Positions 36,685 through 48,506 of a DNA stretch of 64,000 nucleotides are shown here, one piece after another. The DNA comes from Turnera subulata (lineage: Eukaryota; Streptophyta; Magnoliopsida; Malpighiales; Passifloraceae): positions 127,063-191,062 of the forward strand of contig JAKUCV010004788.1 of NCBI GenBank assembly GCA_028386065.3, written 5' to 3'. Numbering within the stretch: position 1 is the first letter of the stretch; each line of letters begins with the position of its first letter. Both the position numbers and the translations under genes were made by a program. The notes beneath the pieces are model-generated. The model had not been told where the DNA came from and did no database searches. It worked only from the letters and a program-made list of their open reading frames with translations.

Positions 36685-36888
36685 TGTTATATGCTACAAT
36701 ATGTAAACAATAAATTATTAGATGATAGTGAGATGGTAGTAGTTAGATTGAGTAGTTAGTCATTCTGATCTTTACCTGTAGATAGAAGTTTTGTACTTGA
36801 CTAACTTTTGTATGCTTGCTTTTCTACTGATATAGTATATACTGATCAGGCAATGCTATGATTTGCATCCTGGTATTCATTCCTTACA
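36685..36888 (+). repeat. Probable 5' LTR of the Retrofit/Ale-type copia
   Basis: The right end is well defined: CTTACA followed directly by the PBS TGGTAGCGGAGC at 36889-36900. The left end is set at TGTTATATGC only because it gives TG...CA ends and a length plausible for this clade. The matching 3' LTR is not in the window, so the start is uncertain. Confidence 0.4.
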
Positions 36889-36951
36889 TGGTAGCGGAGC
36901 AGGTGCTCATCTTTTTGAGTCTATCCTAAGCTTTTTCCTCTTCTCTTCCTA

Positions 36952-37655
36952 ATGGCTTCCATATCCTCTTCTTCTGCTCTTTCTGGCTCGACAACCTCTT
37001 CTTCTTCCTCTTCTGTCTCAACTATGTTGGCTTCTAGTTCTTCTTCTGCTAATTTTGTGCTTAGTGTTAGTAACATTTGCAATTATGTCCCTACTAGGCT
37101 AGATTTTAGCAATTTTCTGGTTTGGCAGAGTCTTCTTTATACTGTCTTCAAGTCTCTCCAGGTCTTGGACCATATAGACAGTATTGGTGTGCCACCTGAT
37201 GCATACATAGCTTCTTAAACCACTGACACACCACCTGAGCCCAGTCCTTTTTACACCCAACAGACCCAGATCGATAGCACCTTGGTTACTTGGATCTATG
37301 CCACTGTTAGCCCCGATATCTTACGCCACATAGTTTGTCCTGAATCTTTATCAACTACGCGAGAGGTATGGTTAAGTGTCGAGCAACTTTTCCATGATCA
37401 TGTTCAAGCCAGATACATGGAGTTTAGGTCAGCCTTTGTTAATTCTGAAAAGGAACCCAATCTATGTCCGATTATCTTCATTCCATTCGCATTATTGCTG
37501 ATAATCTTGAGTCTATTGGCCGTCCTTTGAGTGATGATGATATTATTATGCAAGTTCTTGATGGTTTTCCTGATGAATATAGCAATCTGGTCACATTATT
37601 GACTTCTAAGTCTCCTCTTTCTTTCTTTATTGAGCTGCGATCCATGTAGTTAGCC
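36952..37655 (+). pseudogene. Retrofit/Ale copia gag
   Basis: A Ser-rich N-terminus is followed by the copia gag region: FVLSVSNICNYVPTRLDFSNFLVWQSLL, here given only as FLVWQSLL at about 37117-37140, then WIYATVSPDILRHIV (37285-37330) and YLHSIRIIADNLESIG. A TAA at 37216 and a frameshift near 37460 break it. The last segment ends with a TAG at 37647. In the expected place for the zinc knuckle, CQLCDAFHHTAKHY (about 37975-38015) has lost its final Cys. Confidence 0.85.
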
Positions 37656-40043
37656 CAAGAGAGTCGTAAAGCCAAGGTGTCTTCCTCGTCTAGTTCAGTT
37701 TTTCCGAGCCTTCTCGGGCTCTCTTCACACAGAATCATGGTCGTGGAAGGGGCTATGGTCGCCGAGGTCGGCGTAGGGGTCGTGGTTCAGGTTTTCTCCT
37801 CGTTCTCCTCGTCCTCCTTGGTCTTCTTCTCCTTCTTCTTCTTTTTCTCGACCACCCAGTAATCCACAATACATCGCTGCTCCTCAGGCTTCCTCATCTT
37901 CTTCTGGCTTTTCTTAGTCTCCCAAACCACCTCGCACTCCCTCTTCTGTGTTGGGCCCTCTACCTGTTCAGTGCCAGCTTTGTGATGCTTTCCATCATAC
38001 TGCTAAGCACTATCCCCAACATTCTTATCCTGGTGTTCATGAGCAGTAGAATTCCCACTGGTTTGCCGATACAGGAGCCACGAGTCATATGACCAACACA
38101 CCTGCTTCTTTGAATTTTTATCACAAGCATGTCACCGACTCTATCCAAGTCGGTGATGGTTCATTTTTACCCATTACACATATTGGTGTTAAAAATTTGC
38201 ACATTGGTAGTTTTGTTTTTCAACTTTTTGGTGTTCTGGTTGCGTCTCAGTTAATTAAGAATTTAATATCAGTTAAGTGTTTTGCTCAAGATAATGCTTG
38301 CTCAATACTTTTAGACTCTTACGGGTTTTCTGTCAAGGGTTGTCGCTTTCAACACCATCAGATACGGTTCAATGACCCTGGAACTCTCTCTTCCATTTGA
38401 GTGGCTCCTTCTGTGTCTTCTTCCTCTCAAGCATTGTCTCTTGTTCGTGTTTCTAGCTAAATTTGGCAACGTCGTTTTTATCATCTGGGACAACCTGTTA
38501 TGGGGCAGCTTTCATCCCATTATTCGTCTTTGTTTTTTTCTTTCAATAAACCTGACTTTTGCCAGGCTTGCCAACAGAAGAAGCAAACACGCTTCCTTAT
38601 TCTTCTTCTTTAGAACCGTGTTTAAGTTTATTTCATGTGGTTCATTGTGATGTTTGGACATTTCAAGTTGCTTCGTTCAGTAGATTTAAATACTATGTAC
38701 TCTTTCTTGATGAGTTTTCAAAGTATTGTTGGGTTTATCCATTGCATTTTAAGAATGAAGTTTTTGGTAAATTTAAACAATTATACGCTGAAATTAAGAC
38801 TCACTTTAATATACCCATCAAGTTTTTCCAAAGTGACGGTGGGGGAGAGTTCTGTAACTCACAGTTTGATACTTTTTTGTGTGAACATGGTATTTTACGT
38901 TATATTTCTTGTCCATATAGTCACCCACAAAATGGAATGGCAGAACAAAAACATCGACTTAATTCCATTCGTACAATTCTGATCCAAGCTCATCTCTCTC
39001 CTTCTTTTTGGGTTGAAGCCCTACACTATGCTAATTTTATTCAAAATAGACTTCCTCATGTCTCATTGAGAAGTTTGAGTTCGTATCAGACTTTGTTTGG
39101 TCGTGTCCCTACTTTTGATCAGGCTCGGGTTTTTGGATGTGCTTGTTATCCATTGAATATGAGTCCTGGACATCACAAACTCTCTCCTTGGTCTAATCTT
39201 CATATTTTAATTGGTTTTCTCGTGAACATAAAGGTTATCGTTGCTTCAATCCTATCTCTTCTAGTTTGCAAGAATGTGGAATTTGAAGAAACCTCTTTTC
39301 CTTCTCAGACTTTAACATCAACACAACCACCTTTGTTGTCCATATCTTTTCACCCATCGGCAGTTATGCGTCGGCCTAGTGCACCAGTACCATCAACTAG
39401 TCCATCGCCGACCTACACTTCTCCTACTCTCACACAAACACATTCCTTCTCTTCAACCCAACCCTTATCTCCAACTCAAACTTCCTCTATTGTCGCACAC
39501 ACAAGTCCCCTATCTTCTGACTGGCCCTTATCTCCTTCTGCCACAAAACATCTAGAGCCCCACACTTCATCTTCTTCTCCTATTGCCACTATCGACATCG
39601 AAACTTCAGCCAATTCCTCCTCTCTTCTAGAAACCTCTCCTACCCCACCCTCTACTTCTCCTATATCTTCTAGTTTAGCACTACCTACTCCTGAACCACC
39701 AGCTCATCGAATGACCACGCGAATGCGTGACGGCATTCGAAAACCTAATCCTAAATATGCTCTCCTAACCACCACTACCTACACCACACCCACAACCATT
39801 TCCAGGCTTCAAAAGATGAGAACTAGCGCCACGCAATGAAGGATGAATACCAAGCTTTGAAACGCAATAATACTTGGATTTTGGTTCCACCACCATCTTC
39901 TCCTGTGAACATTGTTGGTTCACTTTGGGTTTTCCGCACTAAGTACAACTCTAATGGCAGTTTGGCTCGCCACAAGGCCTGACTTGTTGCCCAAGGCTAC
40001 ACGCAGCGAGCCGGGGAGGACTATGACGAGACTTATAGCCCAG
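37656..40043 (+). pseudogene. Retrofit/Ale copia pol: protease, integrase and RT start
   Basis: Protease has WFADTGATSHMTN (about 38060-38098). Integrase has the first Asp in HCDVW (38643), the second in FFQSDGGGEF (38825-38853) and Glu in NGMAEQ (38930-38945), so the D,D,E triad is present. A long Ser/Thr/Pro-rich linker fills about 39300-39720. RT begins at about 39830 and continues to YDETYSPV at 40043, where the solo LTR interrupts it. A stop at 38398-38400, further stops to about 38620 and a frameshift near 38560 separate the domains. The integrase frame 38559-39839 is the longest open reading frame of this element. Confidence 0.85.
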
Positions 40044-41420
40044 TGATATGTGTGCATTTCATATACCATTTTGTTGCATAAAATACGCCTTTGGCCAAGC
40101 ATTTAGTTAAGATCATGCATGTTATTTATAGTTTTAGCTTATTTTCCACTAGTTTTGCATCCACTTATTAATTTATGCTTTCAGGTACCTTTTGCTGCAA
40201 AATAGCTTGAATTTCGAAGAATTGAAGTACTTTGAAGAATTCTGGAAAGTTTGGAGCCGATTCATGAAGATTTCTTGACGATGAATTTTCAACGGCGTCA
40301 CACCGTTGAAACCCGCGGACCAGAATCTGAAGCCTTATAATCCATGCGACAGAAGGATTACCTGTTGGCCAATTAATAGAGTGGCACCAACATTACTCCT
40401 ACTTTCAAGGAAATAAAAGGAATTTTTGCTGCGCCTAAAGGTGGAGAACTCCTAGAAGAAAATAATTCCTACTTTTTAGTTGTCTTAGCTAGATTCTAGG
40501 AATTAAAGTCTAGGGTTTTACTACAATAAAGGGAAGAATCACAGCAGCAAAAAGAAACACGCTTTTCCTCTAGAAAATCTTCGACAGTAGCTGGTGGAGA
40601 GGAAGTTCTCTAGTCTATCTTATTTTGTCCTTTATTTCGGTTTGTATTATGAAAAAATCCTCCATTGTTGTTTTCTTTCGAGCTATGAACTAAACTCTTT
40701 TTTCTAGGTCAAGAGGGATGTAGCTACTTGATTTCTTTTATGGTTTAATTACTCCTCAAGCAACTTTTCTTATTCATGTTCTTCATTGTTTTGTGTGAGC
40801 TTTATTCAAGGATTGAGACTGGCCATCTTTAGTTCTTGCTTTAGGATTTAAATCAAGTACCGACATGAGAAGTTTCAATCTGGAAAAACACAAATCAACC
40901 TTAATCTAGAGAGTGAAAGGTAATAGATTTTTGTGGAATTAGTAACAACACAAAACATCATTGCTCCTAGGAATAGGTTTGATCTACGACAGTGGTAAGA
41001 TTGACCTCTGAGACGAAATTATACCTCCAAAAGTTGATAATTTCACTATAGGTTGTTACCCATCAAGAAAACGAATAGAAACTTGTAGGCTTTTAGCGAA
41101 CAGTGTCACCCCGTTCGCGGACACAGAACAGAGTCACCCTGTTAGCAGAATCTGGAGGATAATTAGGGCATAAAAGGATAGACTAGTGAACCCCGATAGA
41201 TCTAGACCTTCTATAATCTGATCTCTTCGTTTTATTTACAGCTTATCTCGGTTTATTTTTATTGTTTATCAAAATCTTAAATCACAATCTTCAATTCATT
41301 ATTTCTTTTACTATTTTTGGCCTAACGGAGTGAGTCCGTTGATTAATTATTTTGCCTAGTCCCTGTGGATACGACCTTGTGTGCTACTTCGATCTATGCG
41401 CTTGCAGATTTTACGCATCA
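40044..41420 (+). mobile_element. Solo LTR, Athila-like, 1.38 kb
   Basis: TG...CA ends (TGATATGTGTGCATTTCATA to TTTTACGCATCA) flanked by perfect 5-bp repeats CCCAG at 40039-40043 and 41421-41425. It splits the RT frame exactly, and coding resumes at 41426. There is no internal region, so it most likely arose by LTR-LTR recombination. The block CCCTGTGGATACGACCTTG near the right end is typical of Athila LTRs. It is not the same family as the Athila element at 24503-36158, although both share a GCATCA terminus. Strand is inferred from those blocks. Confidence 0.88.
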
Positions 41421-41425
41421 CCCAG

Positions 41426-42066
41426 TGGTTAAGTCGGCCACTATTCGGACTGTGCTTACATTGACTGTTTTCAGGGGTTGGAGTATCCGTCAGTTAGACG
41501 TCAAGAATGCCTTCTTGAATGGTCTTCTTCATGAGGAGGTGTATATGAGGCAACCTCCTGGTTTTGAAGAAAAGGATCATCCTGATTTCGTGTGTAAATT
41601 ACAACGGGTTTTGTATGGTTTAAAGCAGGAGCCAAGGGTGTGGTATCAGCGCTTTGCTTCTTTTTTGGTCACACACAATTTCACTATTAGCTATTCTAAT
41701 GCATTTCTGTTTACATTGTATTTTCCACAGGGAGTGGCATACTTACTTCTGTATGTCAATGCTATTATCCTCATAGCTTCATCTTCTGCTCTTATGTGTC
41801 AATTGCTCAGTCTTTTGAAACAGAAGTTTTCAATGACGGATCTAGGAGATCTTCACTACTTCTTGGGTATACAAGTCAGCAAAGGATGTGATGGAAATTT
41901 TATGCATCAATAGAAATATCTCTAGTCGATCCTTGCAAAAGCTGGTTTGCAGGACATCAAGCCTGCTTCTACACCTATGCAACCGAGGCTTTCTTTGACT
42001 ACTACTCAAGGAGTTTTGCTCTCTGAAGATGAACAACAGTTGTATCAAATAGTTGTTGGGGCTTTT
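41426..42066 (+). pseudogene. Retrofit/Ale copia RT, catalytic motif mutated
   Basis: Continues RT after the solo LTR: RQLDVKNAFLNGLLHEEVYM (41489-41548), LYGLKQEPRVWYQRF, then LLLYVNAIILIASS at about 41747-41790, where copia RTs have YVDD. The two catalytic Asp residues are therefore Asn-Ala. MTDLGDLHYFLGIQVSKG follows (41833-41886). The frame then has two stops and ends at LYQIVVGAF, where the Angela element inserted. Confidence 0.88.
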
Positions 42067-43580
42067 TGTAAGTATCCGGGCATGCAAATTGACAATCAAA
42101 TGCAATAACATACGCAGCAGAAAAACTGGATACACATGGAGGATCCAAGTGAAGGGTAGCTAAACCGAATAACAAAAACGAACATACCTGAAACGGTTGA
42201 GGTCCTTCACCCAAGTGATGAACTGAATCAGCTAGAGCTGGAAGGATATCCTGCTCCTCTACGGTATCAACACGAACCGTCGATCATAGCTGGAAAACGT
42301 CTCACGGTCTCCAACCCAAGCACTCCCAAACCGTAGTGCTAGCTACGGATTTCCGGGAGCTATATGGTGTTACTTTCTTTCTCAAAGAATGGGTGAGTGT
42401 TTGTGTGTGTTCTCTCTGGTCTGAAAAACACTCTCAAGGCTCTCAAAAACCAGAATGCAATCAGCCAAAAACCCAAAAAATAATCTAATTATGCCACTCA
42501 ATTAGTGCTTATGGTAATGGCCAACATAATGGCCCATCATGATTAAGATACCCATTATCTTGTCCACCACTAAGCACTAATGGGAATACACATCACAAGC
42601 AATCAGGTTAGGCTCAATAATTCTGACAATTATTGAATCGAACAAGCCCAAAACGACCCTGGTCCAACCACGGTCTAACTATGGTCCAACCACACCTGGT
42701 CGAACCATGGTCCAACCACTGTTCAACCACCTTCTCGAATCAACGATTCTAAGTGTGTGACCCTGTAGGCACTTGTAACGTCCGGCAATAATTGTAAACT
42801 CATTTACAATTATAAGCAAAGAGCGGCGTCTAGCAACACATCATTGCTACCCGAACGACAAGATCAGTACTGATTCAATATGCCTCGGAAACATGTCATC
42901 GTCCCTTCGTCCCATTATCAAGATTAAACAGGAGACATGGAATATGTCAATCTCGCATATGTTTAATCTCGGTTTCTTGATCCTCGAGCTAACTGTGTAA
43001 AGCGGATACTAATGATATCACCATATCATAATCCGAGCACGCCCGTGCATTTACAATTCAACTCTATCAAGAAACCATCCGATAATATACCTGTTATATG
43101 GGTTGGACGAATCCCCTCTGGATCATACAAAACCCACTACACATTTATCATATACCCAATGATTACACTAAGTCTACTCATTTACGAAATAGCCAAGAGT
43201 AATATCAAAGTATACGACTCATATGTTGGGAACCTTGATGATCACAGGTCTAAGGACAATACATATAAGAACCGCTAATGACAATCATATAACGTTCCAT
43301 GTAGCGTTCTTATGTGGGTCGGTCCAGTCCACAAGTTCTCTAACTTGTACCCGTATGTAGAATTAATATCACATATAATTCTCAACACACGCTAGTCTTA
43401 ATTTATTATTACAACCCATCCATAATAATAATCGACTAGGGACATTTTAAGAATACAAAGTATTCTAGGGTTATAAATATGTGCAAGCGATTATCTCATA
43501 ATCATATTTATTGGAATAACCTTAATGTATATACATGACTACAATCATCCATTGATTGGCTTTTAGGCGTATTACTAACA
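42067..43580 (-). repeat. Left (3') LTR of the Angela-type element
   Basis: 1514 bp, plus-strand ends TGTAAGTATCCGGG and TATTACTAACA. Near 42655-42735 it carries tandem words of the type TGGTCCAACCAC, repeated about six times with variation; the right LTR has fewer copies. The minus-strand polypurine tract is AGTGCAAGTGAAAAAT, at about 43581-43596. Confidence 0.92.
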
Positions 43581-43594
43581 ATTTTTCACTTGCA

Positions 43595-44227
43595 CTAAAG
43601 CCAATCAACCATGTATCTAATACCAATGGATGCGTAATGACCATCATGCCTCTGCTGCGTGAGTGGCTTCGTCAAGGGATCTGCTACATTGTTCTCAGAA
43701 GGAACTCTGCACAGCCTGACATCGCCTCTATCTATGATCTCTCTAATAAGAAGATAGCATCGGAGTATATGTTTGGATCTCTGGTGGTATCTAGGCTCTT
43801 GAGCCTGTGCGATTGTCCCATTACTGTCACAATAGAGCTCAATCGGACTCTCAATACTAGGAACCACCCCAAGTTCAGTTATGAACTTCTTAATCCAAAC
43901 AGCATCTTTCGCCGCATCTGAGGCAACAATGTACTCAGCCTCGGTTGTAGATTCTGCAACTGTCTCTTGCTTAGAACTCTTCCAACATACAACACCACCT
44001 CTAAGACAAAACACATAATCTGATTGCGATCTGAAGTCATCCCTGTCTGTTTGGAAGCTAGCATCTGTGTAACCCTTTACAACAAGCTCATCAACGCTTC
44101 CATACACAAGGAATGCATCCTTAGTCCTTTTCAAGTACTTAAGGATGTTCTTAACTGCTGTCCAGTGACTCTCACCGGGATCAGCTTGGTATCTGCTTGT
44201 GACACTCAAAGCATAAGTGACATCCGG
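43595..44227 (-). pseudogene. Angela RNase H
   Basis: A 204-codon frame after a TGA at 44225-44227 that replaces an Arg codon (CGA) between the RT thumb and SVTSRYQADPGE. RNase H motifs are YTDASFQTDRDD, TEAEYIVASDAAKDAVW (about 43915) and NNVADPLTKPL near the end. It is intact apart from the upstream stop. Confidence 0.88.
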
Positions 44228-45271
44228 TCAAGTACATAGCATGGCATACATGATAGATCCTATTGCCGAAGCATAAGGGATCTTACTCATCCGCTCTCTC
44301 TCCTTAGTCGTACTAGGACATTGATTCTTTGAGAGAGCTACGCCATGTGACAAGGGCAAGAATCCTTTCTTGGAATCTTGCATGCTAAACCTCTTTAGCA
44401 CCTTGTCAATATACGTACTCTGACTTAGCCCGAGAAGCCTTTTGGATCTATCTCTATAGATATTTATACCTAACACATAGGCAGCTTCTCCTAAGTCCTT
44501 CATCGAGAAATTCTTCCCTAACCAAGTCTTTACAGACTGTAGCGTTGGAATATCATTCCCAATGAGTAGAATGTCGTCAACATACAACAACAAGAAAACA
44601 ACAGTGGTCCAACTAACCTTCTTGTAAACACATGGTTCATCTTCATTCTTAATGAAACCAAACTCTTTGATTACTTCATTAAAACGAAGATTCCAACTCC
44701 TAGAAGCTTGCTTCAACCCATAGATGGATCTTTGCAACTTGCATACCATATTAACATTCTCTGGATCGACAGAACCTTCTGCTTGTGTCATGTACACATC
44801 CTCTAAAAGATTTCCATTCAGGAAAGCGGTTTTGACATCCATCTACCATATCTCATAATCATGGTATGCCGCTATTGCCAACAGAATCCGGATGGATTTA
44901 ACCATGGCAACTGGTGAAAAAGTTTCATCATAGTCTATACCATGAACTTGTTTGAAACCTTTCGCAACCAATCGCCCTTTATAGGTAATCACATTACCAT
45001 CCATGTCGGTCTTTTTCTTAAAGACCCATTTGCACCCTATGGGTTTTACCCCTTCGGGTGGATCAACCAAGGTCTATACCATGTTTTCATACATGGATTC
45101 CATTTCCGAATTCATGGGTTCTAGCCATTTCTTGAAGTCCGGACCCGTAATGGCCTGCTGATAGGAAGTGGGCTCATCCTCTTCTATGAGCATCACATCT
45201 CCAGTATGAGTCATAATGAAATCCATATCTCTCAGGCTCATACCGAATCCTATCCGACCTATGCGGTCCAT
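44228..45271 (-). pseudogene. Angela reverse transcriptase
   Basis: Three in-frame pieces: TSYQQAITGPDFKKWLEPM (45271-45074), CKWVFKKKTDMDGNV...YDETFSPVAMVKSIRI (45070-44846) and MDVKTAFLNGNLLEDVYMTQ onward (44842-44228). The catalytic YVDDILLIGND at about 44550-44585 is intact. The pieces are separated by TAG codons at about 45071-45073 and 44843-44845, each one base from a Trp or Gln codon. Lesions fit deamination. Confidence 0.9.
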
Positions 45272-45344
45272 GTGTTATAGGTATAGGATTCTCACCCACA
45301 ACATCTTGTGGTTCTTGTCCTTGTTCCATCTCAGCCTCTAGATC

Positions 45345-46486
45345 TCAAACTTCTTCGAGTTCTATTTTTCTCCCACTGATTCCTCTAGAAATAAATTCTC
45401 TTTCTAGAAAAATAGTAGTCCGAGCAACAAACACTTTGTGGTCGGTGGGATTATAGAAGTAATACCCTTTTGCTTCCTTAGGGTATCCTACAAAGAGGCA
45501 CTTCTCGGATTGAGGGCCGAGTTTATCTGATGCTTCACGTCTCACGTAAGCCTCACAACCCCAAATCCTCATAAAAGACAAATTGGGACGCCTCCCAGTC
45601 CATATCTCATATGGTGTCTTTTCGACGGATTTAGATGGAACACGGTTAAGTGTAAATGCAACACTCAATAATGCATGTCCCCAAAATGAAGTAGGAAGGT
45701 CAGCTTGACTCATCATCGAACGAACCATGTCTAACAAGGTTCTATTCCTCCTTTCGGATACACCATTCCATTGAGGCGTACCCGGTGGAGTGAGCTATGA
45801 TACTATACCACACTCCTTTAGATGATCAAGAAATTCTCGGCCTAAGTATTCACCTCCTCGATCTGATCGAAGCATTTTAATGCTCTTGCTGAGTTGATTC
45901 TGTAATTCATTCTTGAATTCTTTGAACTTTTCAAAGGATTCTGACTTGTTCTCATTAGATACACATAGCCATACCTACTGAAATCATCAGTAAATGTAAT
46001 GAAGTATTGAAATCCACCTCTAGCTTGTGTCGACATCGGTCCGCATACATCACTATGTATAAGACCTAACAAGTCCGAAGCTCTTTCACCTTTACCGGTA
46101 AAAGGAACCTTCGTCATCTTGCCTAACAAACATGACTCACATGTCTCAAATGATTCAAAATCAAATGAGTCTGAAAGTCCATCTTTATGGAGTTTAGATA
46201 TACGAGTCTCGTATATATGGCCCAATCGACAATGCCAAAGATAGGTTTCATTAGACTCGTTCATTCTAACCTTCTTCGTATTAACGTTATAGATTGCGGT
46301 TTCTAGGTTAAGAACATACAAACCATTGCTTAAATACGCACCACCATAATAAACATCATTGAAATAAATAGAACAACAATTGTCCTTTATTACAAATGAA
46401 AAACCTTTCTTGTCAAGACAAGACACAGAAATCAAATTCCTGCTTATGGTCGGTACATAATAAACATTGTCCAGTTCTAAAACCAA
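45345..46486 (-). pseudogene. Angela GAG-pre-integrase and integrase
   Basis: 46486-45842 gives the HCRLGHI...CESCLLGKMTKVPF pre-integrase block and the integrase start with the first catalytic Asp in LIHSDVCGPM and FITFTDDFSRYGY. A frameshift near 45930 scrambles the region of the second Asp. A TAG near 45790 lies just upstream of the NGVSERRNRT segment that should hold the catalytic Glu. 45737-45345 carries the C-terminal part (FWGHALLSVAFTLNRVPSKS, CLFVGYPKEAKGYYFYNP). Confidence 0.87.
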
Positions 46487-46522
46487 GCCACTCGGTAAGG
46501 TAAGATAGTAAGTTCCTACGGC

Positions 46523-47542
46523 TTATGCAGCAACTCTTGCTCCATTTCCCACGCGCAGGTCTATCTCACCCTTTGCCATTCTCCTACTCTTTCTCAGTTC
46601 CTGCACAATTACACAATTGTGAGAACCACATCCGGTATCTAATACCCATGATGCAGAGATAGAGATATTATCTTCTATAACGAAGATACCTGAAGTGGAA
46701 GTCTTACTTCCCTTGTGCTTCTTCACCTCTTCAAGGTAAATAGGGCAGTTGCGCTTCCAATCGCCCGGTTTACTGCAATGGAAACAATGTCCTTCCTTTG
46801 CAATACCACCCTTGGGTTTCAGCACATGATCACAAGAAGATGCACATGCACCAAACTTTTTGGCACATTTCTTCTTCTTGTTGAACTTTGCTTTACCCTT
46901 TCCTTTGCCTTTTCCAATCATCAAAATGTTGGATTTGTTTGCCCTCATTTGTTGCTCAGCTGTTCCCAACATGTTAAGCAATTCAGACAACGATTTGTCA
47001 AGATGATTCATATTGAAGTTCATGACAAATTGGCTGTAACTGTCCGGCAATGATTGCAGAACTAGATCAACCGCCAACTCCTTTTGCAAAGGAAAACCAA
47101 GACCCTCAAGGCTCTCAATGTAACCAATCATTTTGAGCACATGAGGTCTCACGGGTGATGACTCTGCCATCCTGCATTGGAACAATGCCTTAAAGGTCTC
47201 ATACCTCTCATGCCTTGCTTGCTCATCAAAGAGCATCTTTAGGTGTTCGATCATATCGAACGCCCCCATGTTCTCATGTTGCTTCTGAAGCCCAGATTCC
47301 ATGGCTATTAGCATAAGACATGCGACATCCAATGCATCATCAAGATGCTTCTTGTAAGCATCCCTTTCTGCCCTAGGAGTATTAGGCGCCGGTTCAATCC
47401 GAACAGGCCCTTCAAGGATACAACTTCTTTTCTTGTTTGAGGACAATCCTCAAATTGCGATACCACTTTAGGAAATCATTCCCATTCAGCTTTTCCTTCT
47501 CAAGGACCGATCGCAATGATAGTGTACCTGTGTTTTGTGCCA
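46523..47542 (-). pseudogene. Angela gag and protease
   Basis: Minus-strand gag begins at an ATG at 47540-47542 (MAQNTGTLSLRSVLEKEKLN) and runs to about 47430, where a small deletion shifts the frame. It continues from 47446 to 46523 with AFDMIEHLKMLFDEQARHERYETFKALF and LVLQSLPDSYSQF, the latter a recognisable Angela block. The basic GKGKGKAKFNKKKKC stretch precedes a zinc knuckle CFHCSKPGDWKRNC, in which the usual His is Asp. Protease has SWVLDTGCGSHNC (about 46620-46660) with an intact D-T-G. Confidence 0.87.
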
Positions 47543-47953
47543 TGGTGTTCCCACTGATTGTTTTGTTATGGAACACTTACCATTTCCTTACGGGTAAATG
47601 CCGTTAGGAACGCGTTCTAACCGTGTACTTACAGAATCCTTAAGGATGGGAATTTACTTACGAACGGTTTGCTTACGGATGGTACCCGTAAGGAAACGGA
47701 AAGCAAACAGTAAGAAACGCTTTTCCCGTAAGGAGTTCGTAACCAATAGGTAAGAAAACATGTTTTTCTTACCAATTGCTTACGGGAGGCTGCCCAAAGA
47801 AACAGGCCAGAAATTGGTAGTGCACATACAGCTTCTTTTCTTGTTTGAGGACAATCCTCAAATTGCGATACCACTTTAGGAAATTATTCCCATTCAGCTT
47901 TTCCTTCTCAAGGACCGATCGCAATGATAGTGTACCTGTGTTTTGTGCCATGG
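47543..47953 (-). repeat. Duplicated gag 5' end with intervening sequence
   Basis: The first ~125 bp of gag occur twice in direct orientation, at 47424-47542 and 47828-47953. Both begin with the same ATG (MAQNTGTLSLRSVLEKEK) and share GTCCTCAAACAAGAAAAGAAG. Between them lie 285 bp unlike gag, full of GTAAG and CTTAC words, including a near-palindrome at 47752-47774. The unit is therefore about 404 bp. The upstream copy encodes only about 60 residues before a stop. Confidence 0.85.
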
Positions 47954-48500
47954 TAGCTCTACAACAAAGATCAACTCGCACAAATAAGAGTCATGTATAC
48001 ATAAATCATTTAATAAGGAATTCTATTAAATGATGCTCCTACTATAATAATCATGAGTAGGCCAAGATCCATATTTCACTACAATATAAGTCAGCTTTGG
48101 CTGATCACCTACATCATAGCTATTTAGGTAGACAACTCTTGTCAATTACATCTCTTGTAACTCTTGGATAGTTGAGCGAACAACACTTGTTCTTGTCTAT
48201 CTTATAGACATTACTCAACTCCTTGCCTCTAAGTCCTTAATCCTATTAAGATGACCGAGTTAAGTCCAAACCCACAATAAGCAGTTCAGATATTACAATT
48301 ATCCAGTCGCACCTTGCTAGGATAAATATTGGCACCTTGCTTTGGCAAAACCTACCAAGTGTTAATCTAAGCAATGATGAGTCCTTATCAAGAAAGGCAA
48401 CTAAGAACTTAATATTTACATCAACATATGTTCATACATCACATGCATATAATCAACAAATCATATATTGATGTTATGTAAATTTGGAAACCAAAGATAC
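47954..48500 (-). other. Angela leader, part next to gag
   Basis: Untranslated leader between gag and the palindrome array. AT-rich; no motif recognised. Confidence 0.6.
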
Positions 48501-48506
48501 ATGTAA

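Noticed and set aside
43012..43278. 88-codon frame repeated at 50381-50647
   Set aside because: It is in the two LTRs of the Angela element, identical by LTR duplication, with no recognised domain.
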